23,341 bases of DNA from Pullilachnospira_A gallistercoris (GTDB lineage: Bacteria > Bacillota > Clostridia > Lachnospirales > Lachnospiraceae). This document shows positions 15,262 to 22,482 of the stretch, in pieces. The translations under genes were made by a program, and so were the position numbers. The notes under the pieces were generated by a model. That model was not told the DNA's origin. It searched no databases and saw nothing but the letters and a program-made list of their open reading frames with translations. The first letter of the stretch is position 1; the number at the start of each line of letters is the position of its first letter. The DNA lies in NCBI GenBank assembly GCA_018712125.1, contig DVHM01000024.1:1-23341 (forward strand). Direction: 5' to 3'.

Positions 15262-16134
15262 TCATGCCTTTCTTTTTTCCCAGAGCAGATTGGCAAGGCG
15301 GGCAAATTCCTCCAGCGTCAGCTTCTCTCCCCGGACGCTGGGGCCATATCCCAGGCTCTCCACACATCGGGTAATCTCCTCCCGGTCCACCGGAATCCAG
15401 GGCGCGTTGTTGAGGCCGTTGACCAGCGTCTTACGCCGCTGCTGGAAGGAGGCGCGGATTACGGAAAAGAGAAATCTCTCGTCCGCCACCTCCACCGGCG
15501 GCTCTTTGTGACAGGTCAGCCGGATAACCATACTGGACACCTTCGGCCGGGGAATGAAACAGGCTGGCGGAACTTCCGCAATGATCTCCGCGACAGCATA
15601 GTAAGCCACCGCCAGAGAGAGGGCCCCGTAGTCTTTGGATCCCGGCCCCTCTTTCATCCGCTCTGCCACTTCCTTCTGTACCATAACCGTCACTGATTCC
15701 AGCGGCACGCGGCTCTCAAAGAGCTCCATGATAATGGGCGTGGTAATATAGTAGGGCAGATTTGCCACCACCTTGATGGGTTTTCCGCCGTTTTTCTCCT
15801 CCGCCAGCGCCCGGATATCCACCTTGAGGATGTCCTGATGGATGACCGTCACATTGTCGTATTCCGACAGGGTGTCGGCCAGCACCGGGATCAGTTTGTC
15901 GTCAATCTCCACCGCGATCACCTCCCTGGCCCGCTCGCAGAGATACTGGGTCATGGTACCGATGCCTGGGCCAATCTCCAGAACCACATCGTCTTTGCCG
16001 ATCTCCGCCGCGTCCACAATCTTCTCCAGTATGTTTTTGTCTATAAGAAAATTCTGCCCGTATTTTTTCTGAAAATGAAAACCATGTTTTTCCAAAACAG
16101 CCATCGTGTAGGCCGGATTGCCAAGATATGCCAT
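15262..16134 (-). CDS. rsmA: 16S rRNA (adenine(1518)-N6/adenine(1519)-N6) dimethyltransferase
   Basis: A 290-residue enzyme that dimethylates two adjacent adenines near the 3' end of 16S rRNA, using S-adenosylmethionine, during late 30S assembly. KKYGQNFLID at 23-32 is the family's N-terminal motif, LEIGPGIGT at 52-60 binds the cofactor, and NLPYYITTP at 125-133 is the catalytic motif IV. The C-terminal helical domain contains the conserved segment ASFQQRRKTL. GAGGAAAAAAG precedes the ATG. spoIID follows after 42 bases on the same strand, so read-through is possible. Other Firmicutes keep rsmA next to tatD and rnmV; here tatD is about 3 kb away and rnmV is not visible. Confidence 0.96.
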   Translation of the reverse strand: MAYLGNPAYTMAVLEKHGFHFQKKYGQNFLIDKNILEKIVDAAEIGKDDVVLEIGPGIGTMTQYLCERAREVIAVEIDDKLIPVLADTLSEYDNVTVIHQDILKVDIRALAEEKNGGKPIKVVANLPYYITTPIIMELFESRVPLESVTVMVQKEVAERMKEGPGSKDYGALSLAVAYYAVAEIIAEVPPACFIPRPKVSSMVIRLTCHKEPPVEVADERFLFSVIRASFQQRRKTLVNGLNNAPWIPVDREEITRCVESLGYGPSVRGEKLTLEEFARLANLLWEKRKA

Positions 16135-16165
16135 CTTTTTTCCTCGTGATTCTTTCCAAAATGTT

Positions 16166-16194
16166 CCCCGGCCCTGTCTTTACAAAGGCCGGGG
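16166..16194. promoter_or_regulatory. GC-rich stem-loop between the divergent rsmA and cdd genes
   Basis: Arms CCCCGGCC and GGCCGGGG (8 bp) flank a 13-base loop. The right arm and part of the loop coincide with the cdd -35 and spacer. On the rsmA side the hairpin would sit in the mRNA leader about 30 bases before the start codon. No T-run follows in either direction. The role is unknown. Confidence 0.55.
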
Positions 16195-16207
16195 GCTTTG
16201 TTATCAT
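16179..16207 (+). promoter_or_regulatory. Sigma-A promoter of the cytidine deaminase gene
   Basis: TTTACA (16179-16184) and TATCAT (16202-16207) are separated by 17 bp. The predicted start near 16214 leaves a leader of about 50 nt with AAGGAG before the ATG at 16262. Confidence 0.7.
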
Positions 16208-16261
16208 GAAACTACATTCGCTCGGTGTACGCCGATGCCATCTTCAAGGAGATCACAGACT

Positions 16262-16672
16262 ATGACCGATCAAGAACTGATTGCACGCGCAAGAGAAATG
16301 CAGAAATACGCCTATGTGCCATATTCCCGCTTTCCGGTGGGAGCCGCCCTGGAGTGTGATGACGGGACCGTCTACACCGGATGCAACGTGGAAAACGCTT
16401 CCTACGGGGCATGCATCTGCGCCGAGCGCACCGCTCTGGTAAAAGCGATAAGCGATGGCCGCCGAAAAGGGTTTACCCGAATCGCCGTGGTCGGAAACTC
16501 CGCCGGATTCTGCCAGCCCTGCGGTATCTGCCGCCAGATGCTGTCCGAATTTGCTCCAGATCTGGAAATCCTCGCTGCGGACGCCAGCGGACGCATCAGC
16601 CGCCATTCTCTGCGGGAACTGCTGCCGGAAAGCTTTGGCTCCGACGCTCTGGAAAATCCCCCGGAGCGCTGA
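16262..16672 (+). CDS. cdd: Cytidine deaminase (homotetrameric type)
   Basis: A 136-residue enzyme that deaminates cytidine and deoxycytidine to uridine and deoxyuridine in pyrimidine salvage. The zinc and catalytic residues are all present: Cys53 and Glu55 in CICAERTAL, and Cys87 and Cys90 in QPCGICRQ. Three cysteine ligands and this length fit the small tetrameric class. The N-terminus contains the substrate motif AYVPYSRFPVGAAL. I chose the ATG at 16262, which has AAGGAG about 10 bases upstream and a promoter at 16179-16207; the in-frame extension upstream contains the promoter. It is monocistronic and convergent with the BlaI-like gene. Confidence 0.96.
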   Translation: MTDQELIARAREMQKYAYVPYSRFPVGAALECDDGTVYTGCNVENASYGACICAERTALVKAISDGRRKGFTRIAVVGNSAGFCQPCGICRQMLSEFAPDLEILAADASGRISRHSLRELLPESFGSDALENPPER

Positions 16673-16683
16673 TTCGCGCCGCC

Positions 16684-16713
16684 CATGCCACCATTCGCGG
16701 GCATTTTATTTTT
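16684..16713 (+). terminator. Weak candidate terminator after cdd
   Basis: A 5-bp stem ATGCC/GGCAT with a loop of about 10 bases is followed by TTTATTTTT, 12 bases after the cdd stop. The T-rich tail overlaps the end of the convergent BlaI-like gene. The short stem makes it uncertain. Confidence 0.35.
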
Positions 16714-17086
16714 GCGCCAGATCCTCCACAGCCTTTCGCAGCCGGTCAATCTCCTCCGCGTCGGCCTTCCTTCCATAGAAATAGGAGGAGAGAAACTCTG
16801 CCACATCTCCCCTGTCCCAGAACTCTACGAATTCCCGCGCTTCGCTGGCCCGATACTCCTCCAGCGAGATCAGGATTTCGTAGGTAATCCTCCGGCCTTC
16901 ACGAACCATCTTCAGAAAACCTTTCTGAACAACCTTGGCGATAAACGTGGAAACTGTCTGGGGCTTCCAGTTTTTGCCGTAGGATTCGTTCAGCAGCTTT
17001 GTCGTTTCTCCAAGAGACAGGGGATGATCGCTGTCCCACATCGCCTTCATCACAACTTTTTCCGCAGCCGTTAAACTTTTATACAT
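16706..17086 (-). CDS. BlaI/MecI/CopY-family transcriptional repressor
   Basis: A 126-residue protein with an N-terminal winged helix (about 5-75: LTAAEKVVMKAMWDSDHPLS, the recognition-helix region WKPQTVSTFIAKVVQKGFL, and the wing VREGRRITYE) and a C-terminal dimerisation region. The family represses beta-lactamase genes, copper-export genes or others. No BlaR1-type sensor peptidase, beta-lactamase or copper pump is next to it, so the target is unknown; the divergent AIM24-family gene is a positional candidate. AGGAGG is 7 bases before the ATG. An inverted repeat over its own promoter suggests autoregulation. No CopY-like C-terminal cysteine motif is present, so copper sensing is unlikely. 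Confidence 0.9.
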   Translation of the reverse strand: MYKSLTAAEKVVMKAMWDSDHPLSLGETTKLLNESYGKNWKPQTVSTFIAKVVQKGFLKMVREGRRITYEILISLEEYRASEAREFVEFWDRGDVAEFLSSYFYGRKADAEEIDRLRKAVEDLAQK

Positions 17087-17131
17087 ACTACTACCTCCTT
17101 TTCTCCTTTTGGAATATTAGAATATTATCTT

Positions 17132-17170
17132 CTTGATACTATCATAAATTGATCCTATAGTTTTATCAAG
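17132..17170 (-). promoter_or_regulatory. Promoter of the BlaI-like gene with overlapping inverted repeat
   Basis: On the minus strand TTGATA (17164-17169) and TATGAT (17141-17146) are 17 bp apart, both 5 of 6 to consensus. The same stretch forms an imperfect inverted repeat: CTTGATACTAT at 17132-17142 against ATAGTTTTATCAAG at 17157-17170, with a 2-base bulge. One arm covers the -35 and the other lies just past the -10, an ideal place for an autorepressor. A second palindrome-like AATATT-AG-AATATT follows in the leader. Confidence 0.65.
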
Positions 17171-17212
17171 TCCTAATTTTCTCTCAGCCCTGTTTTTTTA
17201 CCAAAAGTTTGA

Positions 17213-17241
17213 TTGACTATCCCTTCTTTATCTCCTAAAAT
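17213..17241 (+). promoter_or_regulatory. Sigma-A promoter of the AIM24-family gene
   Basis: TTGACT (17213-17218) and TAAAAT (17236-17241) are separated by 17 bp. The leader of about 30 nt ends in AGGAGGG, 7 bases before the ATG. It lies about 45 bp from the divergent BlaI-like promoter. Confidence 0.8.
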
Positions 17242-17277
17242 AATTATATAGAAATATTCAAAAAAGGAGGGTCGCAT

Positions 17278-17961
17278 ATGAGATATGTGATTGAGGGAGA
17301 ACCGCTTCCGGTCGTGATCTGTGATCTGGAGAGCGGCGAGACCATGATTACCGAGAGCGGAGCCATGTCCTGGATGTCTCCCAACATGAAGATGGAGACG
17401 TCCGCCGGCGGCGGTATCGGTAAGATGCTGGGAAGGGCCTTCTCCGGGGAAAGTCTCTTTCTGAACCGCTACACTGCCCAGGGAGGCCCGGGGCACATTG
17501 CCTTCGCCTCCAGTTTCCCCGGCTCCATCCGGGCCTTTGAGATCGGTTCCGGGAAAGATCTCGTCACTCAGAAATCCGCTTTCCTGGCCGCCACTTCCGG
17601 CGTGGAGCTGTCCCTGTTCTTCCAGAAGAAAATCGGAGGGGCTCTGTTCGGCGGGGAGGGCTTTATCATGCAGCGGCTCTCCGGCAGCGGCATAGCCTTC
17701 GTGGAGTTCGACGGCTATGTGAAGGAGTACACCCTGGCCCCCGGTCAGCAGATGGTAGTTGACACCGGATATCTGGCCGCTATGGACAGCTCCTGCAGTC
17801 TGGATGTCCGCGCAGTGCCCGGTGTGAAAAACATGTTCTTCGGCGGAGAAGGTATTTTCAACACCGTAGTGACCGGCCCGGGAAATATCTGGATTCAGAC
17901 CATGCCCATCTCCCAGATGGCCAATGCTCTGCGTCCCTTCTTCCCGCCATCCAACCACTGA
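17278..17961 (+). CDS. AIM24 / TIGR00266-family protein
   Basis: A 227-residue cytoplasmic protein, all beta and glycine-rich, matching the AIM24/TIGR00266 family (related to TRAP-like folds). Visible family features are the repeating blocks MITESGAMSWMS, FLNRYTAQGGPGHIAFASSF, FLAATSGVELSLFFQKKIGG and LFGGEGFIMQRLSGSGIAFV, and the C-terminal FFGGEGIFNTVVTGPGNIWI. There is no signal peptide or membrane helix. The bacterial function is not established; the yeast namesake is mitochondrial. It is a single-gene unit with its own strong promoter and a terminator at 18025. Its divergent neighbour is a BlaI-like repressor, which might control it. Confidence 0.85.
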   Translation: MRYVIEGEPLPVVICDLESGETMITESGAMSWMSPNMKMETSAGGGIGKMLGRAFSGESLFLNRYTAQGGPGHIAFASSFPGSIRAFEIGSGKDLVTQKSAFLAATSGVELSLFFQKKIGGALFGGEGFIMQRLSGSGIAFVEFDGYVKEYTLAPGQQMVVDTGYLAAMDSSCSLDVRAVPGVKNMFFGGEGIFNTVVTGPGNIWIQTMPISQMANALRPFFPPSNH

Positions 17962-18024
17962 CAAAATCCTTTCCGATTCTGCCGAGGGATTGGGATGCGG
18001 CAAAGTTTTATCCGCGGATTCGAC

Positions 18025-18063
18025 AAAGGGAACCGGCTCATGCCGATTCCCTTTTCTCTTTTC
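18025..18063 (+). terminator. Terminator shared by the AIM24-family and superoxide reductase genes
   Basis: The stem AAAGGGAA/TTCCCTTT continues, after one mismatch, into CGGC/GCCG around the loop TCAT (18025-18054), followed on the plus strand by TTCTCTTTTCC. It lies between two convergent stop codons (17961 and 18095). On the minus strand the T-run is only three bases, so it probably works best for the plus-strand gene. Confidence 0.75.
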
Positions 18064-18094
18064 CTCTATGCGTTTTTCTGCGTCGGAATGGTCT

Positions 18095-18469
18095 CTAAGA
18101 TCTCCAGAGCCCGTGAATGTTGCAGTAAGCGTACACTGCCTTTACCTCGTCCCCATCGCACAGGGCAAACTCCGCCTTGGGCGCATCGCCGGGGTTGAGC
18201 ATCTTTCTCTGATATCCCTGAGCCGTCTGCAGGGAAATCCACTCGATGTAGTGCTCCGGCAGCATGGGATGTTCAACAGATCCCACCTGAACACAGACTT
18301 TTCCGTCCTTCACTTCCCACACCGGCACATGCTTCTCCTGGGCCGCGTCCACAGAACCGGGCACCAGTTCCTTCATGGGCTTCCCACAGCACATCAGCGG
18401 CACGCCGGCACTCTTTACCATCTCCACCAGATTTCCGCAGGTCTCGCAAATATAATACTTCTGTTCCAT
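18095..18469 (-). CDS. dfx: Desulfoferrodoxin, 2Fe superoxide reductase
   Basis: A 124-residue protein that reduces superoxide to hydrogen peroxide without making oxygen, a defence typical of anaerobes. The N-terminal desulforedoxin domain has the rubredoxin-like centre I ligands Cys8, Cys11, Cys27 and Cys28 (YICETCGN, MCCGKP). The catalytic centre II ligands are His47 (EKHVPV), His67 (EHPM), His73 (EHYIEW), Cys116 and His119 (YCNIHGLW). The Glu45-Lys46 pair beside His47 is the known active-site motif. GGAGG is 8 bases before the ATG. The leader contains an inverted repeat (18500-18537). Electron donors such as rubredoxin are not encoded in this window. Confidence 0.96.
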   Translation of the reverse strand: MEQKYYICETCGNLVEMVKSAGVPLMCCGKPMKELVPGSVDAAQEKHVPVWEVKDGKVCVQVGSVEHPMLPEHYIEWISLQTAQGYQRKMLNPGDAPKAEFALCDGDEVKAVYAYCNIHGLWRS

Positions 18470-18499
18470 CTTTCTGCCTCCTTATTTTCGACAAGTTCC

Positions 18500-18537
18500 G
18501 CATCGGCATAATCGCTGTATTTTCCAGGAGCCGATGC
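18500..18537 (-). promoter_or_regulatory. Inverted repeat in the leader of the superoxide reductase gene
   Basis: GCATCGGC (18500-18507) and GCCGATGC (18530-18537) are perfect 8-bp arms 22 bases apart, starting about 30 bases upstream of the dfx start codon. No T-run follows. It could be an operator or an mRNA stem-loop; the regulator is unknown. Confidence 0.5.
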
Positions 18538-18591
18538 CGCTGACAACAGGCTTCCTCTATAGCATACCCTATTTTCAGAAAAATTTCATTC

Positions 18592-18605
18592 CTTTTCGCG
18601 AAAAG
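18592..18605. repeat. 14-bp perfect palindrome between the HAD and dfx genes
   Basis: CTTTTCGCGAAAAG is fully self-complementary and lies 20 bp after the HAD gene stop (18625) and about 120 bp upstream of dfx. It may be an operator for dfx. As a terminator it would have only a 5-bp stem. Confidence 0.45.
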
Positions 18606-18624
18606 TTCTCTGTTTTCTTCCGCC

Positions 18625-19188
18625 TCACGCCTTCCAGCGGGAAAGCTCGTTTCCTTTTACCAGATAGGCCTCCCGGGCCAGTCTGGCCATGTAGCAGTCT
18701 GAAGGATGATCCGAGTAAAATCCCTCTATTTCCTCCCGGGGAAAAACTTCCCGGAACCGCACCGGCTTCTCCTCTCCTCTGCAGTTCTTTCCCGCAATTT
18801 TTCCTGTCCTTTCATCCATCCGGGTGGCAATCAGATGGCGGATTCCCTGCCTGTTACAGATCTCTTTCAGGAGAAACTCCGGCGAAGCGGAAATGATCAC
18901 GTCATCTTCCCGCTGCTGCCGCTTGTACCAGTCCTTGATCCGCCCCTCCTTTTCATCCCAGAAATCCGATACGGTCTTTTCGACATCCGGCATCTTCGGC
19001 AGGAAGGAAAAGAAGATCTCCTTCATCCTCTCCTTGGAAATCTGTCTCAGTTTATAGCGCAGAGCCGCCAGACACTGGCCGGGCAGCCTGGGGATCATGA
19101 GGCCCGGGTGTTTTCTGTACATATAGATCAGAAAATCCACCGTGGAATCTCCGTCATAGATCGTTCCGTCAAAATCATAGACGTTCAT
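18625..19188 (-). CDS. HAD-superfamily hydrolase, subfamily IB (phosphoserine phosphatase-like)
   Basis: A 187-residue predicted phosphatase. Motif I is YDFDGTIYDGDST, with nucleophile Asp5 and acid/base Asp7. Motif II is VIISASPEFL (Ser100), and motif IV is GFYSDHPSDCYMARLA (Asp160, Asp164). A helical cap of about 90 residues lies between motifs I and II. These features fit subfamily IB, which includes SerB-like enzymes; the substrate cannot be told. The ATG at 19188 follows AGGAG and opens directly onto motif I. The frame upstream is an out-of-frame reading of tatD. It follows tatD after 53 bases on the same strand and is probably cotranscribed. Confidence 0.87.
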   Translation of the reverse strand: MNVYDFDGTIYDGDSTVDFLIYMYRKHPGLMIPRLPGQCLAALRYKLRQISKERMKEIFFSFLPKMPDVEKTVSDFWDEKEGRIKDWYKRQQREDDVIISASPEFLLKEICNRQGIRHLIATRMDERTGKIAGKNCRGEEKPVRFREVFPREEIEGFYSDHPSDCYMARLAREAYLVKGNELSRWKA

Positions 19189-19241
19189 TCTTCTTCTCCT
19201 TCCGATTTCTCCGCCGCAGCTTCCGATGCGACGGATTGCCA

Positions 19242-20039
19242 CTAATGCCGCCCGGTTCTGATCCCGTACATGCGCCGGGCATTCTCCTCTGTGATCCGTT
19301 CCGCCTCCCCGGGAGCGATGCCCTTGATCTCCGCGATCTTTTTTAAAATCTCCGGCAGATAGTAAGAGCTGTTGCGTCTTCCCCGGTAGGGCTCCGGCGC
19401 CATATAGGGACAGTCCGTCTCCGAGAGAATCCTTTCTATGGAAATTCTCTTTACTGTCTCCACCAGTTTTCTCGCGTTCTTGAAGGTTACGACGCCGCCC
19501 ACGCCGATATACCATCCCATGGCCACCAATTCCTCCGCGATCTCAGGAGAGTAGGAATAGCAGTGCACGACGCCGGGATTTTTGATTTCCGGGTGCTGTC
19601 CGTGGAATTCCCGCAGGATCTTCATGGTATCCTCCGCCGCGTCTCTGGAGTGGATGATAACCGGAAGTTTTACCTCGGCCGCAAGCTGAAGCTGCCGCCG
19701 GAACCAGTCCTGCTGCCTCAAACGCACATCGGAGTCCTTATCCCAGTAGTAGTCCAGGCCGATCTCGCCGATGGCCACCACCTTGGGATGGGCAGACCTT
19801 TCCCTCAGCCACTCCATGCCCTCCTCGCTGAGGCACCCGATCTCACTGGGATGCACGCCGATGGCTGCGTACACGTCCTCATACTGCTCTGCCAGAGCAA
19901 TGCTCTTTTTCGATGTCTCGATGGTGGAACCCACGTTCACGACGGTTCCGATTCCCTTTTCCCTCATACCGGAAAGAAGTTCGATCCGGTCCGAATCGAA
20001 CTTCTCATCCTCGTAATGGGCATGACTGTCAAATATCAT
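19242..20039 (-). CDS. tatD: TatD-family metal-dependent deoxyribonuclease
   Basis: A 265-residue TIM-barrel hydrolase of the TatD family (YabD/YcfH-like), a metal-dependent nuclease with a proposed role in DNA quality control. All metal ligands are present: His6 and His8 (FDSHAHY), Glu92 (GEIGLDYYW), His130 (IIHSRDA), His159 (VVHCYS) and Asp209 (SETDCPYMAP). It begins 15 bases after metG, the usual neighbour in Firmicutes, so the two form one operon. Confidence 0.94.
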   Translation of the reverse strand: MIFDSHAHYEDEKFDSDRIELLSGMREKGIGTVVNVGSTIETSKKSIALAEQYEDVYAAIGVHPSEIGCLSEEGMEWLRERSAHPKVVAIGEIGLDYYWDKDSDVRLRQQDWFRRQLQLAAEVKLPVIIHSRDAAEDTMKILREFHGQHPEIKNPGVVHCYSYSPEIAEELVAMGWYIGVGGVVTFKNARKLVETVKRISIERILSETDCPYMAPEPYRGRRNSSYYLPEILKKIAEIKGIAPGEAERITEENARRMYGIRTGRH

Positions 20040-20054
20040 GTCTTACGTCCTTTC

Positions 20055-22037
20055 TCAGCAGATCTCCGCTCCTGCGGGCATCTCCCTCTCCGGTGTTACC
20101 AGCGCCAGATTGCCCTCAGCATCCTCGGCACACAGAAGCATACCCTCTGACAGCACGCCGGCAAGCTTGGCAGGTTTCAGGTTGACAAGCACCATGACCT
20201 TCTTGCCCACCATTTCCTCCGGGCTGTAGTGCTTGCGGATTCCGGACACAATCTGCTTTACCTGGCTTCCGATCCTGACCTGGGAACACAGCAGTTTCTT
20301 GGATTTCGGCACCGCCTCGCAGGCGATGATCTCTCCCACCTGGAACTGCATCTTCCCGAAGTCCTCAAAAGTAATCTCCGGTTTCGCCTCAATGTCAATG
20401 ACTTCCTCCGAAGCTGCGCCCTCTGTTTTCCCGTTCTCGTCCGCCTCTGCCTTGGGTGCGGATGGATGGCGTTTCTCCACCTCCGCCATGACCTCCTCAG
20501 GCTTCAGACGGGCAAAGAGGATCTCCGGTGTATCCGTCACCTTATTGCCGTTCTCGTAATGTCCGAACGTATGGAGATCGTCGTAGGGAATCTCCTCGGC
20601 GTTCAACTGCGCGAGAATCTTTTCCGACGTCTCCGGCATAAAGCTTTTCAACAATGTCGCCCCGATGGAGATCGCCTCCACCAGATTGTAGAGCACGGTG
20701 GAGAGCCGGTCCTTCTTCTCCTCATCCTTTGCCAGTACCCAGGGCATCGTCTCATCGATGTATTTGTTGCAGCGTTTGAACAGAGTGAAAATCTCCGTGA
20801 TGGCATCTGCCACCCGCAGATCCGCCATCTTCTTCTCCACCCGGTCCACAGTGGTTACCGCTACATCCTTCAGATCCGCGTCCACATCCTCGGCCGCGCC
20901 CTTATCGCATACCACACCGTCGAAATATTTGTTGCTCATGGAGATCGTTCGGTTGACCAGGTTGCCCAGCACATTGGCCAGATCCGAATTGATCCGCTCG
21001 ATCATCAGTTCCCAGGAAATGACGCCGTCGTTATCGAAGGGCATCTCGTGGAGCACGAAGTAGCGCACGGCATCCACACCGAAAAATTCCACCAGCTCGT
21101 CAGCGTAAATAACATTTCCCTTGGATTTGCTCATCTTGCCGTCGCTCTGAATCAGCCAGGGATGGCCGAATACCTGCTTCGGCAGCGGCAGATCCAGGGC
21201 CATCAGAAAGATCGGCCAGTAGATCGTGTGGAAACGGATGATATCCTTGCCGATCAGATGCAAATCCGCCGGCCAGTATTTTTTGAACTGCTCCGAGGAA
21301 TTGCCGTCGCAGTCGTATCCGATACCGGTAATGTAGTTGGTCAGCGCGTCCAGCCATACATAGACCACATGCTTGGGATCAAAGTCCACGGGGATTCCCC
21401 AGCTGAAGGAAGTCCTGGAAACGCACAGATCCTGCAGCCCCGGCAGAAGGAAATTGTTCATCATCTCATTCTTGCGGGAAACGGGCTGGATAAACTCGGG
21501 ATGCTCATTGATGTAGTCGATCAGACGGTCCGCATATTTGCTCATACGGAAGAAATAAGCCTCCTCCTTGGCCGGCTGCACCTCTCTGCCGCAGTCCGGA
21601 CATTTGCCGTCCACCAGCTGCGATTCGGTCCAGAAGGACTCGCAGGGCGTACAGTAAAGTCCCTCGTAGGAACTCTTGTAGATATCTCCCTGATCGTACA
21701 GTTTCTTGAAAATCTTCTTGACCTGTCTCTCGTGGTCCTCATCTGTCGTCCGAATGAACTTGTCATAGGACGTATTCATCAAATCCCAGATACGGCGAAC
21801 CTCCGCCGATGTCTTATCCACAAATTCCTTCGGCGTGACGCCCGCCTCCTGGGCTTTCAGCTCGATCTTCTGGCCGTGTTCGTCGGTTCCGGTCTGGAAG
21901 AACACATCGTATCCCTCCTGCCGGCGGTATCTGGCGATACTGTCCGCCAGAATGATCTCATACGTGTTGCCGATATGGGGTTTCCCCGAAGTATAGGCAA
22001 TCGCTGTCGTAACATAATATTTTCCTTTGTTGCTCAT
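20055..22037 (-). CDS. metG: Methionyl-tRNA synthetase with C-terminal tRNA-binding domain
   Basis: A 660-residue enzyme that charges tRNA-Met. The Rossmann catalytic core has the HIGH-type motif as HIGN (21-24) and KMSKS at 301-305. The zinc-knuckle insertion has Cys129, Cys132, Cys146 and Cys149 (CTPC, CPDC). A helical anticodon-binding domain (about 360-510) is followed by a charged linker and a C-terminal OB-fold tRNA-binding domain (about 555-660, FGKMQFQVGEIIACEAVP through LVNLKPAKLAGVLSEGM). AGGAG lies 6-7 bases before the ATG. The gene begins 9 bases after the zinc-ribbon gene. No T-box leader is present, since the shared promoter is only about 30 bp before the first gene. Confidence 0.97.
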   Translation of the reverse strand: MSNKGKYYVTTAIAYTSGKPHIGNTYEIILADSIARYRRQEGYDVFFQTGTDEHGQKIELKAQEAGVTPKEFVDKTSAEVRRIWDLMNTSYDKFIRTTDEDHERQVKKIFKKLYDQGDIYKSSYEGLYCTPCESFWTESQLVDGKCPDCGREVQPAKEEAYFFRMSKYADRLIDYINEHPEFIQPVSRKNEMMNNFLLPGLQDLCVSRTSFSWGIPVDFDPKHVVYVWLDALTNYITGIGYDCDGNSSEQFKKYWPADLHLIGKDIIRFHTIYWPIFLMALDLPLPKQVFGHPWLIQSDGKMSKSKGNVIYADELVEFFGVDAVRYFVLHEMPFDNDGVISWELMIERINSDLANVLGNLVNRTISMSNKYFDGVVCDKGAAEDVDADLKDVAVTTVDRVEKKMADLRVADAITEIFTLFKRCNKYIDETMPWVLAKDEEKKDRLSTVLYNLVEAISIGATLLKSFMPETSEKILAQLNAEEIPYDDLHTFGHYENGNKVTDTPEILFARLKPEEVMAEVEKRHPSAPKAEADENGKTEGAASEEVIDIEAKPEITFEDFGKMQFQVGEIIACEAVPKSKKLLCSQVRIGSQVKQIVSGIRKHYSPEEMVGKKVMVLVNLKPAKLAGVLSEGMLLCAEDAEGNLALVTPEREMPAGAEIC

Positions 22038-22046
22038 TGCTGTCTC

Positions 22047-22418
22047 CTAATCTTCCTCAAACATATCATTCAATTTCGCTCCGCAGTTGCTGCAGTAGGC
22101 GGCATTCTCCGCCACTTTCGCCCCGCAGTGCGGACAGGCTCTGGCCCCCTTTTTCTCCAGGATCTCCTCGTTCAGATCATTGATCCGGTTCATAAGAATC
22201 TCGATATCCTCAAAACAATCCAGATCCTCCTCAGGAACCACGTCCTTGTTCTGCTGATAATATTTTCTGCCCAGACGCTCGAATTCCTTTTTCAGATCGT
22301 CCTCTTTGCATTTCAATTCATACTGGAGTTTCGCCAGATCCGACATGCCCTTCGCCTTCTGACCCACTTCCTTGGTGGCCGTCATCAGTGTATCGCCAAG
22401 CTTATCGAAAAAATCCAT
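22047..22418 (-). CDS. Zinc-ribbon protein with coiled coil, first gene of the metG operon
   Basis: A 123-residue protein of unknown function. Residues 1-90 are helical and charged (MDFFDKLGDTLMTATKEV, LQYELKCKEDDLKKEFERLG, DIEILMNRINDLNEEILEKK), suggesting a coiled coil. The C-terminus is a zinc ribbon with Cys95, Cys98, Cys109 and Cys112 (CPHCG...YCSNCGAKL). There is no membrane helix. The start at 22418 has AGGAGG 8 bases upstream and the domain begins there; an upstream in-frame ATG would fall inside the promoter. metG begins 9 bases downstream. Similar short proteins occur widely in Clostridia. Confidence 0.82.
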   Translation of the reverse strand: MDFFDKLGDTLMTATKEVGQKAKGMSDLAKLQYELKCKEDDLKKEFERLGRKYYQQNKDVVPEEDLDCFEDIEILMNRINDLNEEILEKKGARACPHCGAKVAENAAYCSNCGAKLNDMFEED

Positions 22419-22452
22419 AATCCCTGCCTCCTTTGCCGGTTTATTATCTTTT

Positions 22453-22482
22453 ATTATAACCATAACCGGCCTTTATTTTCAA
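22453..22482 (-). promoter_or_regulatory. Promoter of the zinc-ribbon-metG-tatD operon
   Basis: On the minus strand TTGAAA (22477-22482) and a perfect TATAAT (22453-22458) are 18 bp apart; the -35 overlaps the mntP stop codon. An inverted repeat GCCGGTT (22435-22441) / AACCGGC (22464-22470) flanks the -10, which could be an operator or a weak mntP terminator. Confidence 0.7.

Noticed and set aside
13993..15696. 567-codon plus-strand open frame across spoIIQ, spoIID and rsmA
   Set aside because: It runs antisense over three recognised genes, is low-complexity and proline-rich at its start, and lacks a ribosome site.
17173..18003. 276-codon minus-strand open frame opposite the AIM24-family gene
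   Set aside because: It is antisense to a recognised family member with a good promoter and ribosome site; no domain is recognisable.
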